Source of the DNA: Larix sibirica
Lineage: Eukaryota > Streptophyta > Pinopsida > Pinales > Pinaceae
Reading direction: 5' to 3'
Assembly: GCA_004151065.3 (NCBI GenBank)
Contig: NWUY0300052068.1
Coordinates: 8,528 to 19,496 of the forward strand
DNA: 10,969 nucleotides
In this document: positions 1 through 6,599 of the stretch, piece by piece
How the letters are laid out: each line of letters opens with the position of its first letter
How positions within the stretch are numbered: position 1 is the stretch's first letter
Made by a program: the position numbers and the translations under genes
Notes under the pieces: model-generated
What the model was told of the DNA's origin: nothing
Seen by the model: the letters and a program-made list of their open reading frames with translations, nothing else
Database searches by the model: none

Positions 1-922
1 GTAAGAGGTTGGTGGAAGGCTTTGTGGAACTTACAGTGTCCTATGAAATCTAAACTCTTGTTCTGGAACCTATTATCAAATAAGGCCCTTACATGGGACC
101 ACTTACAAAACAAAAATTGGTGAGGACCTGGGAGATGTTGCCTATGCAAAAATGATGAAGAAACATATGAGCATTTGGCAGTTAATTGTATTTTTACCAA
201 AAAGGTCTGCAAGGAAATAGAGAAAGTGATTGGCATCTGTAATATTTGGCAAGGAGATACTGTGGAGGCTTGTTTCAACAATTGGTGCCAAAACAATTCA
301 ATAAGTGAATACAAAGCTTTACCTGGTAAATTGGCAGATCTGGAGGGTAAGGAACTCAATTCTTTTCGAAAATGTCGAGCTCCACCCATACTTTTGCACT
401 GTACATAGTCTAAGTTTAATCAAGCTTTTTCCTCATCAAAGGCATCCTAAGAAACAGAGAAAGATACCAGAAATGGATTTCAACCAGTATCCTAGAGCTT
501 TGTTTGATGGAGCGGCCCAAATCAACAAGGACAAGTCATGTGGGGGTGGAGGAATTATACAAATTTCTGAAGATCAATAGGTAAGCTATAGGGCCTGGAA
601 CAAATAATTACTTTGAACTAATGGCTCTTTGGCTTACCTTGAGATTGGCTAAAGAGAATGGACTAAGAAAATGATCATCTATGGAGACTCTCAACTGGTA
701 ATTAAGTGAATGTTGGGGGAGTCACATTGCCAAAGCATTCTATTGCAAACTCTTATGGAGGAAACACAAAGACTTAAAGATTACTTTGAAGAGCTTTCAT
801 TCAAACACATTTACAGGGAATACAATATCGAAGCAGATAAGCTCTCTCAGCTAGGATTATCAATGCCAAAGGGTGTCTGGCACATAATGAAAAATAATGG
901 ACAGTTGTCCAGACATTACTAG
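1..922 (+). pseudogene. LINE (non-LTR retrotransposon) ORF2 C-terminus: zinc-binding RT tail plus RNase H, degraded
   Basis: This is the 3' part of a plant LINE polyprotein; its 5' part lies left of the window. Frame 1 (about 1-320) gives the zf-RVT domain that follows plant LINE reverse transcriptases: a K-S-K-L-L-F-W-N stretch, then a zinc-ligand pattern C-x2-C (139-150) and H-x4-C (about 172-189). A stop interrupts it at 118-120. Near 315-330 the reading shifts to frame 2, which supplies the conserved W-x-I-W-x-x-R-N linker. An RNase H domain of the RVT_3 type follows, from about 488 to 880. All four acidic catalytic positions are present but spread over two frames: Asp at 506-508, Glu at 615-617 (frame 3), Asp at 686-688 and Asp at 836-838. 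Stops at 578-580 and 707-709 and two frameshifts show it is dead. The domain order zf-RVT then RNase H is diagnostic for plant LINEs. I am confident of the family, not the clade. Confidence 0.9.
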
Positions 923-1284
923 CTCTGGGCTGAGTGTATTTTGTTTGTTTTGTTGTTTGTGTGAGCAGCTAAAGGGTAAGAGAACCTTTCCGAATCTAAA
1001 TGCATGTAAACTTGTTTGTTTGATGTATAAAGTAGAAGAGGTAAGATGTAGAGGAATCACTAGCTCAAGGCAGAGCGTAGTTTTGTTGTGTGGGCAGCTA
1101 AAGAAGCTTCAGGATTCTAATGTATGTAAACTTGAAATGCTGGATATAGCATGGTAATTAGTATAAGTCTGCTAGAGGGCAGATCATGGTTGTTTTGAAT
1201 GTGGAAATACTGAAAAGTATTTGAGAAATGTAATATTCTTCTATTTTAATATTACGAATTTTTTTTTGTGTGTTAAAAAAAAAA
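923..1284 (+). mobile_element. LINE 3' untranslated region and poly-A tail
   Basis: No coding frame continues after the RNase H stop at 920-922. The segment ends in ten A residues (1275-1284), the expected 3' end of a target-primed LINE insertion. It holds a diverged internal duplication: 915-1014 and 1056-1134 share an ACTAGCTC start, a GCAGCTAAAG middle and an ATGTAAACTTG end. The small frame at 897-1157 crosses this duplication, resembles nothing, and is not a gene. Immediately after the poly-A the sequence matches the second copy of the 0.5 kb repeat, so 1284/1285 is probably the true insertion junction. Confidence 0.75.
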
Positions 1285-1795
1285 CTCTAAATTATTGTTC
1301 AATACTTCTAATAATTTTGGTTTTTCCATTTCTAATAATTAAACTTTTCCATAATTAGCTTTAAACTATTTTAATATGAAATCCCCATAGACTTATCTTC
1401 TTTATTTAACTTACAAATTATAAATAATATATCATGTGCCCGATCACAAATTTTTCCATAATCAACTTTAAATTATAGTTCAACACTTCTAATGATAATG
1501 ATCTTGGTTGTTGTGAAAGAATGTTTATTTAAAAAAATTAAGATTGATTAAGTATAATAAAATCTAATAATTATTATTACAAGTGAAGTGAATCTTATGA
1601 ATTAAGTTAATTTTAAAATTTGCATTTTCTCACTATTATTTTCAATATGATCATGATGCAAATCACCTTTCCATATCTTTTCACATAGCTAAACCTAACA
1701 ATATACAGAGTCTTTACCTTTCCATTTCTTTTAACGGCACTAAACCAATATTATACGTGTGTTAATCATTAATTTTTGGATGGATTTGTTANTGA
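1283..1795. repeat. 0.5 kb direct repeat, copy 1
   Basis: This block matches 3425-3954 in the same orientation, beginning at AACTCTAAATTATTG and ending at GGATTTGTTA-N-TGA. The right-hand ~132 bases (1663-1795 against 3823-3954) differ by only one substitution, one single-base indel and the N at 1792. The left part carries more changes, including two short segments present only in copy 2. The shared start is where the LINE poly-A ends, and the shared end is where the copia RNase H begins. No protein is encoded. Confidence 0.85.
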
Positions 1796-2066
1796 TCGGA
1801 AGTCAACTTCCGGTTATGTGTTCATGCTTGCACATGGACCCATTTGCTGGTACAAAAATAAGTATCACATTATTTCCTTATCATCATCTGAGGCAAAGTA
1901 GAGAGGTGTAGTGAATGCAACTACACAATATGAATGGCTGCAAGGTATTCTTGGGGAGTTTGGATTTGCATTTGATTCACCCACAGTTATTTGGTGTGAT
2001 ATTCAAAATGCAATCAAGATATCCACTGATCCAGTACACAGACAGAGGACAAACAATATAATACAA
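1794..2066 (+). pseudogene. Ty1/copia RNase H fragment
   Basis: One continuous frame from 1794 reads D-R-K-S-T-S-G-Y-V-F, then L-S-S-S-E-A-K, Y-E-W-L-Q, W-C-D-I-Q-N-A-I-K-I and P-V-H-R-Q-R-T-N-N-I. This is the ordered motif set of the copia RNase H (usual forms DRKSTSG, LSSxEAEY, WCDNQxAI, NPVxHxRTKHI). The Glu of SSSEA and the Asp of WCD survive. The residue after EAK is a stop (1899-1901) where Tyr is usual. The segment upstream of DRKSTSG, with the first catalytic Asp, is missing, as is everything after the HARTKHI-like motif. It is therefore a ~90-codon island with no LTR, primer site or polypurine tract next to it. It joins copy 1 of the direct repeat at an ambiguous base. Confidence 0.9.
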
Positions 2067-2440
2067 ATTTATATATTGTAATGTTTTATAGTTTAATTTT
2101 GGATAATTAATATTTTAGTATGAATTGATAGCATTTTAATTACTTATTAACTTCGTTAATTTGATTAAAAACTTTGTTATGTGAACATATGGATTCTCTA
2201 TGTTTGAATAGTAAATAAAATTTATAATTTTATTTAATATTTCACTTTGTACTTTTGATTATTTTAATATATATTCTATTTTTTAAAAGGTTTCTCAGAG
2301 TTAAGGTGGCTTAATCCTACTTTGGGCAATGGATGAGGGAGCAACAACTTGTTTTTTTTACAATTTCAAAGCAATATCAACTATTAAAATATTTTCCTTA
2401 TGAAATTTGAAAATGTAATTACGTTAAACTATAAAATAAT

Positions 2441-2582
2441 ATTATTATTAAAAAAGTAAAAGTGAAATTCTTTTTAGAGAGATAAAGGCTTATATTATAT
2501 ATTACCTTTGATTGAAATTTGTTTTATATATTATTATGAAAAAAATAAAAATGAAATTGTTTTTAGAAAGATATAGAGGTTA
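2441..2582. repeat. Diverged direct duplication, ~52 bp units, period 89
   Basis: 2441-2492 and 2530-2582 share an ATTATTAT start, a purine-rich middle with TGAAATT, a TTTTTAGA core and a final GGCTTA or GGTTA. Several substitutions separate them. Confidence 0.6.
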
Positions 2583-2741
2583 AATTATTTATAATATTTA
2601 TAAAGAATTTAAAAAATTACATTTTATATTATTTAGGGAAAGATTAGTTTTTGAACAAAATTTAAAGATACTAAATTTTGAAATAAAAATTATAAAAGCT
2701 AACCTTAAAAGTAGTATTGAAAATGATAAACAATTTTTTAT

Positions 2742-2808
2742 AGAGTTCAACTTGATAATTTATATGTATGAATATCCAGAGTTCAATTTGATAATTTACA
2801 TGTATGAA
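2742..2808. repeat. Two-copy tandem repeat, period 36
   Basis: 2742-2772 and 2778-2808 both read AGAGTTCAAYTTGATAATTT followed by AYATGTATGAAT, with two C/T differences. It has no coding content. Confidence 0.75.
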
Positions 2809-2989
2809 TTTCTTTATATCAAACTTATATAAAATGTTTTAAAATTAATAATTTATCATATATTTTTTATTTTATATTAATATAAATTAAATATTTAAAT
2901 ATAATTTTAAAAACATTAATTATTTAATTAAATAAAAAACCATTATTTAATAAAATATTAATAACTTTAATACAAAATTTACATTAGCT

Positions 2990-3600
2990 ATCGCTTTATC
3001 TTTATTATTAAATTTACAAATTATAATTAATGCTTTATGTTTAAGGGTACCATAAAATTTTCCATAATTAGCTCTAAATTACTTTAAAATATATACATAC
3101 TTACTTTTATTAATTTTAGAATATTATAAATAATATATTATTTTACAAATTATAATTAATACTTTATGTTTTAAGGTACCACAAAATTTTCCATAATTAG
3201 CTCTAAAATTACTTTAGAATGTGTAGAGACTTGCCTTTATTGAATTTACAAATTGTAAAAATGCATTCTGTTCAAGGACACCACAAAATTTTTCATAATT
3301 AACTTTAAATTATTTAACATAGATTCTAATGTTTAAACTTTTTTATAATTAACTCTAAATATTTTTCCATAATTAAATCTAAATTATTTTTATGCATTTC
3401 TAATAATTAAACTTTTCCATAATTAACTCTAAATTATTGTTCAATACTTCTAATGATTTTGGTTTTTCCATTTCTATAATTAAACTTTTCTATAATTAAC
3501 TTTAAATTATTTTAATATAATAGACTTATCTTCTTTATTGAACTTACAAATTATAAATAATATATTATGTGCCAGATCACAAATTTTTCCATAATTAACT
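2990..3600. repeat. Degenerate satellite-like array of a CCATAATTAACT motif
   Basis: The motif TTTTCCATAATTARCTYTAAA recurs with its CC-equivalent position at 3062, 3191, 3293, 3343, 3367, 3417, 3490 and 3589. Two further copies lie in the first 0.5 kb repeat, at 1349 and 1456. Longer units are visible in the left part, where 'ACAAATTATAATTAAT', a GGTACC site and the motif repeat about 129 bp apart. The right end overlaps the second 0.5 kb repeat. The array has no coding content. Confidence 0.7.
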
Positions 3601-3954
3601 TTAAATTATAGTTCAACACTTCTAATGATCTTGGTTGTTGTGAAAGAATGTTTATTTAAAAAAACTAAGATGATTAATTATAATAAAATCTAATAATTAT
3701 TATTACCAGTGAAGTGAATCTTAGGACTTATGTTAATTTTAAATTTTGCATTTTCTCACTAAATTAATATCTGTATTTTTCAATATGATCATGAAGCAAA
3801 TTAAGTTCCACTAATTCCAACTTCACCTTTCCATATCTTTTCACATAGCTAACCTAACAATATACAGAGTCTTTACCTTTCCATTTATTTTAACGGCACT
3901 AAACCAATATTATACGTGTGTTAATCATTAATTTTTGGATGGATTTGTTAGTGA
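3425..3954. repeat. 0.5 kb direct repeat, copy 2
   Basis: This is the partner of 1283-1795. Here both flanks are continuous: on the left it runs out of the CCATAATTAACT array and on the right into the presumed upstream region of the microRNA gene. This is therefore likely to be the original arrangement. It has two short segments absent from copy 1, near 3762-3776 and 3800-3822. Both copies end with a highly conserved stretch containing ACGGCACTAAACC and TATACGTGTG, the latter an ACGT-core element. Confidence 0.85.
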
Positions 3955-4092
3955 AGTCCAATGTTGCTTCGATGTTGTGAGCTTTCTGCAATAAAGTCAT
4001 ACAGAACGCACTAAAATCAAATCCAAACGAGTGGTGAACCACAACAATGACAAACCTTTTATCACTTTTTTTTTCTTAATGTTTTCACCCTT

Positions 4093-4103
4093 TATATATA
4101 TAT
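4093..4103 (+). promoter_or_regulatory. TATA-box-like run, candidate core promoter
   Basis: TATATATATAT is followed by a GC-rich GCCCGCG. Plant transcription usually starts 25-35 bases downstream, which would be around GAATACAGAC (4118-4128). It lies about 790 bp upstream of the miR529 foldback. AT-rich DNA produces such runs by chance, so this is only a candidate. Confidence 0.35.
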
Positions 4104-4291
4104 GCCCGCGTTGTTAGTGAATACAGACATTCCTTTGGATAATTTCAAAGCTTCCCATCTGTATCTCCTGCTTTGCCTGTGTGACTGTGTAAAAAACTAG
4201 GGGTACATCCTCATGTACTCCTCCAGAGCAACATTAGTCATGATCTGCACCGCACAGAATAATCCCACATGATCTGCAAAATGCTCTTACA

Positions 4292-4430
4292 GTCTCTCAC
4301 ATAGTGATATTATAACGAACAAAATATTCATTGAAGCAATCATCCAACATTAGAGTACAGCTGAATGAAAGTATATGCCATTGAAATGAATTACTCAGGA
4401 GATGTGTCTCTCACATAGTGATATTATAAC
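4292..4430. repeat. Perfect 25-bp direct repeat (two copies, 114 bp apart)
   Basis: 4292-4316 and 4406-4430 are identical, reading GTCTCTCACATAGTGATATT followed by ATAAC. The core TCACATAGT also appears in the G-box module at 5461 and 5567. Confidence 0.85.
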
Positions 4431-4666
4431 TATATACCTAAGTAACCATTTGATTTGATGAGCATCATTTAATATCTAAATACAAAAAGAATCCTAATCT
4501 GGATTTCATTAAGCGACTGGCCAACGATACGACGCTGCTGAAGCCATACTAATTAATATTCTGCCATGAAAAGTCCATTGCCAAAGAGAGGAATCTATAT
4601 ATCAGCTCTGGTTCTTTGTATATACAAAACTGCTTCCATTCCCGGTCAGTACAATAACATTTTCCC

Positions 4667-4678
4667 TGCATGCATGCA
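4667..4678. promoter_or_regulatory. RY-type palindrome TGCATGCATGCA
   Basis: This contains CATGCATG, the RY element recognised by B3-domain factors of the ABI3/FUS3/LEC2 group in seed programmes. Only the sequence match is seen; function is inferred. Confidence 0.3.
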
Positions 4679-4906
4679 ACACATTAATTGATAACCCTCT
4701 GACACCCTGCCCACTACTACAAGTACTTATGTCAACAAACATTCTAGAAAAAACTACATGTTAGCAAAACAGAGATGAACAACGAGCAGATACTATAACC
4801 TTGTTTGTTTTGCTGTAGGTTAATAGGATCTCAGCTTATACCACACATCTAGCTTGAGATATTGAACGATGAGATTTTTTTTTTAATATCAACCAATACC
4901 AACAAG

Positions 4907-4927
4907 AGAAGAGAGAGAGCACAGCCT
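4907..4927 (+). ncRNA. miR529: Mature miR529 (5p)
   Basis: The 21 nt begin AGAAGAGAGAGAG and end CACAGCCT. From memory of the family, grass forms have a U in place of the C at the CACAGCC step, and moss forms begin with C and end in CCC. This copy combines the grass-like 5' A with the moss-like GCACAGCC. Paired with the opposite arm it shows mismatches at 4912, 4914 and 4926, one bulged base near 4922 and a wobble at 4927. That is within the usual limits for a plant miRNA/miRNA* duplex. Confidence 0.9.
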
Positions 4928-5008
4928 TGCATTATTAAAATCATTCTTTACTTCTTTACAGAGATGTTATCACTGTAAAGAAGTTCCGAAGAATTTTAAT
5001 ATTGCAGA

Positions 5009-5028
5009 GCTTGCTCTCCCCCTTCTCC
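5009..5028 (+). ncRNA. Predicted miR529* (3p)
   Basis: Allowing the standard 2-nt 3' overhang opposite 4907-4927, the star strand is GCTTGCTCTCCCCCTTCTCC. It has the CU-rich character of the known rice 3p product. The exact ends are inferred from pairing. Confidence 0.65.
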
Positions 5029-5308
5029 AATGGGCGTGGGTGATGAAAACAATACCAAACAAGCAATCAAGATATGATTCAAAGCACTGCATTGCACAAA
5101 CAATCAAGATCTGATGAAAACCATAACAAATTCAGCGGCACTGCACGTTCCAACAACATAAGTGAAGTTCTAACATTCCTTCAACTTATTTGTAGTGTGA
5201 GCAGGCTGGAAAAGAAACTGCATTTAACATAAAAATTAACAAGTCACAAGATTAATTTAACTAATTAATATCATGAGGTTACTATGTAAGTATTTACTCT
5301 CTCCACCT

Positions 5309-5620
5309 GTGTACGAGGTGAGTACTGAGTCACGTGGGTCAACCATTATTGTTCGCCAAGGTGGATGCTTACTCATTACCGCTTCTCACACGTGTACGAG
5401 GTTGGTACCAGTAACGTCTGTCAACAATTAACCGTACTCAATCACATGGATCAACATTTCTCACATAGTATACATATAGAGACATGTAATGAAATCCACA
5501 GCAGCATTAGTACCCGGTCACGTGGGCCAACAATTATCCGTAGTCAATCACATGGATCAACAATTATCACATAGTATATATATAGACATCTGTAATGAAA
5601 TCCACAGCAATATTAATAGA
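5309..5620. repeat. Triplicated G-box module downstream of miR529
   Basis: Three units start at about 5321, 5404 and 5509 (spacings 83 and 105) and share a pattern of AGTAC, then GTCACGTGGGTCAAC or a decayed form, then AATTATCCGTA-CTC. The last two also share 'TCAATCACATGGATCAACA', TCACATAGTATA, a TATA-like run and 'TGTAATGAAATCCACAGCA', with period 106. The frames at 5365-5574 and 5489-5680 read the same peptide-like string in different phases because 106 is not a multiple of three. This is DNA repetition, not protein. Confidence 0.85.
5331..5524. promoter_or_regulatory. Cluster of three perfect CACGTG G-boxes with GTCAAC sites
   Basis: CACGTG occurs at 5331-5336, 5389-5394 and 5519-5524. 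GGTCAAC at 5338-5344 and GTCAAC near 5419 read as W-box-like TTGAC on the other strand. G-boxes bind bZIP and bHLH factors in ABA, light and stress responses. Whether they act on miR529 or an unseen gene is not shown. Confidence 0.4.
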
Positions 5621-5783
5621 CGTGTTAGGAATCTAACGGTCGATCTTGCAAAGGTAGTTTATTCGAGCCAATTAATTTAAAACACAACCTTCACAGTTTT
5701 AGATTCAAATCTAATTTGAGGTTGGTAAAAGTTCAAAACTCCAACACTACAGTGATTGATAACGCTCAACTTTATTTCAATCT

Positions 5784-5909
5784 AATTATTTGATATTCTC
5801 TCAGCGTGAATCAGTTCTGTTCAGCTTGTAAAAAGACAACACGATGCAATTATTTGATATTAATTTCTCAGTGTTAATCAGTGCTTCTGAAATAGACACA
5901 ACTCAATGC
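5784..5909. repeat. Two-copy diverged tandem repeat, period 64
   Basis: Units starting at 5784 and 5848 share AATTATTTGATATT, then CTCAG with AATCAGT, then GACA-CAC and ATGCAA. Confidence 0.7.
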
Positions 5910-6123
5910 AACCCTCAACGGTAAATTCATCTTATGTGTACGCCTTGCGCGGCTCTTCAAAAGCCCAATCGCTCCATACAACGTATTCACTGTCGGTCTC
6001 CGAATCTTCTATTTTTTTCCAACAAGTAAAAATCAGCTCCTCATATTACTTCCAAAAATATTATATGGAGAAGAGTGATAATCAGTAAAAAGATTTTCTT
6101 GTACTATGAACATTTGCTGTCAC

Positions 6124-6199
6124 TTAACAGACATATATGTACAGTTTGAATGAGTGCAATGTTAACAGACATATATGTACAGTTTGAATGAGTGCAATG
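6124..6199. repeat. Perfect two-copy tandem repeat, period 38
   Basis: 6124-6161 and 6162-6199 are identical over all 38 bases (TTAACAGACATATATGTACA and so on). Each unit contains the palindrome ACATATATGT. Confidence 0.95.
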
Positions 6200-6306
6200 G
6201 TCAAGAGGAAGTGTTTTTTCATATGGTTCACAAGTTCTAACATAGGCTGGGTAGGTACAAGAAATGGGAAGTAAAACACTTAAAATCAATCCACCTTACA
6301 TTAAAC

Positions 6307-6520
6307 ACTCCAAACAGAGATCAAATAAACACAGAGCTGATCAAATAAACACAGAGCTGCACAACAGAATGCTCAAACTCTTTCTATTTTTGAAAATAAA
6401 ATATATAAATTAAATTATAACAACCTAAATTGAATCCAACTTATATTTCAAAAACTCCAAACAGAGATAAAATAAACTTCTATTTTTGAATTTTGAAGAT
6501 AAAATATATGCAGAAATAGG
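6307..6520. repeat. Diverged duplication, period about 147
   Basis: ACTCCAAACAGAGAT-AAATAAAC occurs at 6307 and 6454. Each copy is followed by a CTATTTTTGAA / AATAAAATATAT segment and then CAACCT. The perfect 20-bp repeat lies inside the first copy only, so it arose later. Confidence 0.6.
6319..6358. repeat. Perfect two-copy tandem repeat, period 20
   Basis: GATCAAATAAACACAGAGCT is repeated exactly at 6319-6338 and 6339-6358. Confidence 0.95.
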
Positions 6521-6539
6521 ATGACAACCTGATCAATTA

Positions 6540-6582
6540 ATCATTAAAAAACTTGAACTTCCACAACCACAGGTTGCCAACA
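6540..6582 (-). mobile_element. Possible start of the copia 3' LTR
   Basis: Read on the minus strand, the sequence downstream of the copia pol remnant contains TGTTGGCAACCTGTGG beginning at 6582. Copia LTRs commonly open with TGTTGG. No second LTR is in the window to confirm it, and no purine tract is evident in front of it. Confidence 0.3.
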
Positions 6583-6599
6583 CTCTAACTAATTAAGTA

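Larger units (their letters stand above)
2067..2990. other. AT-rich decayed DNA without genes
   Basis: No coding frame, RNA gene or recognisable transposon domain is visible. The stretch is dominated by A/T runs and contains two small diverged tandem duplications, listed separately. It is probably very old repeat DNA. Confidence 0.6.
3955..4886 (+). other. Presumed upstream region and 5' part of the miR529 primary transcript
   Basis: No open reading frame of note and no transposon domains are found here, in contrast to the flanks. The stretch is less AT-rich and looks like low-copy DNA. It contains a TATA-like run (4093-4103), a second weaker one (CTATATATC near 4592), an RY-type palindrome (4667-4678), a 25-bp direct repeat and a pyrimidine-rich acceptor-like site ending at 4818. 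Its assignment to the microRNA gene rests on position only. Confidence 0.4.
4887..5045 (+). ncRNA. MIR529: MIR529 microRNA precursor (foldback)
   Basis: This is a plant microRNA precursor. miR529 guides ARGONAUTE to SBP-box (SPL) transcription factor mRNAs, at a site overlapping the miR156 site, and represses them; this is established for mosses and grasses. The sequence shows an imperfect hairpin. The arms 4904-4961 and 4973-5028 pair around an 11-nt loop (4962-4972). The apical 12 bp (ACTTCTTTACAG / CTGTAAAGAAGT) are perfect. About 30 of the 38 loop-proximal positions match, and the pairing continues through AGAGAGC / GCTCTC. A weaker lower stem (ATCAACCA with TGGGTGAT) extends it to 4887/5045, as expected for plant precursors. 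The 5' arm contains a 21-nt segment with the miR529 signature. It is non-coding. The host transcript ends are not defined by the sequence. Confidence 0.92.
4819..5317 (+). other. Candidate pri-miR529 exon bounded by splice-like sites
   Basis: A pyrimidine-rich tract ending TTTTGCTGTAG (AG at 4817-4818) resembles a plant 3' splice site. GAG followed by GTGAGT (5315-5323) is a near-ideal 5' splice site. The hairpin lies between them. I did not find an equally good donor upstream. Such motifs occur by chance, so this is a suggestion only. Confidence 0.25.
5621..6581. other. Non-coding stretch with several short tandem duplications
   Basis: No gene, RNA or transposon domain is recognised. The frames at 5906-6088 and 6104-6289 are short, unlike known proteins, and the latter spans a perfect tandem repeat. 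The content is four local duplications, listed separately. Confidence 0.6.

Noticed and set aside
1283-3954. The 0.5 kb direct repeats as LTRs of a copia element
   Set aside because: They lack TG...CA ends, a primer site and a polypurine tract. The copia RNase H touches copy 1 in mid-domain, and the repeats contain part of a minisatellite.
4292-5620. Spaced direct repeats as a CRISPR-like array
   Set aside because: There are too few units, spacers are irregular and partly homologous, and the context is a plant nuclear genome.
5365-5680. Two overlapping frames with similar peptides (HMDQ..SHSI..CNEIHS)
   Set aside because: The similarity comes from a 106-bp DNA repeat read in two different phases; stops and no family resemblance argue against protein.
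5906-6088. 60-codon plus-strand frame as a small secreted protein
   Set aside because: No signal peptide pattern, no recognisable family, and it starts inside a tandem repeat; not supported as a gene.
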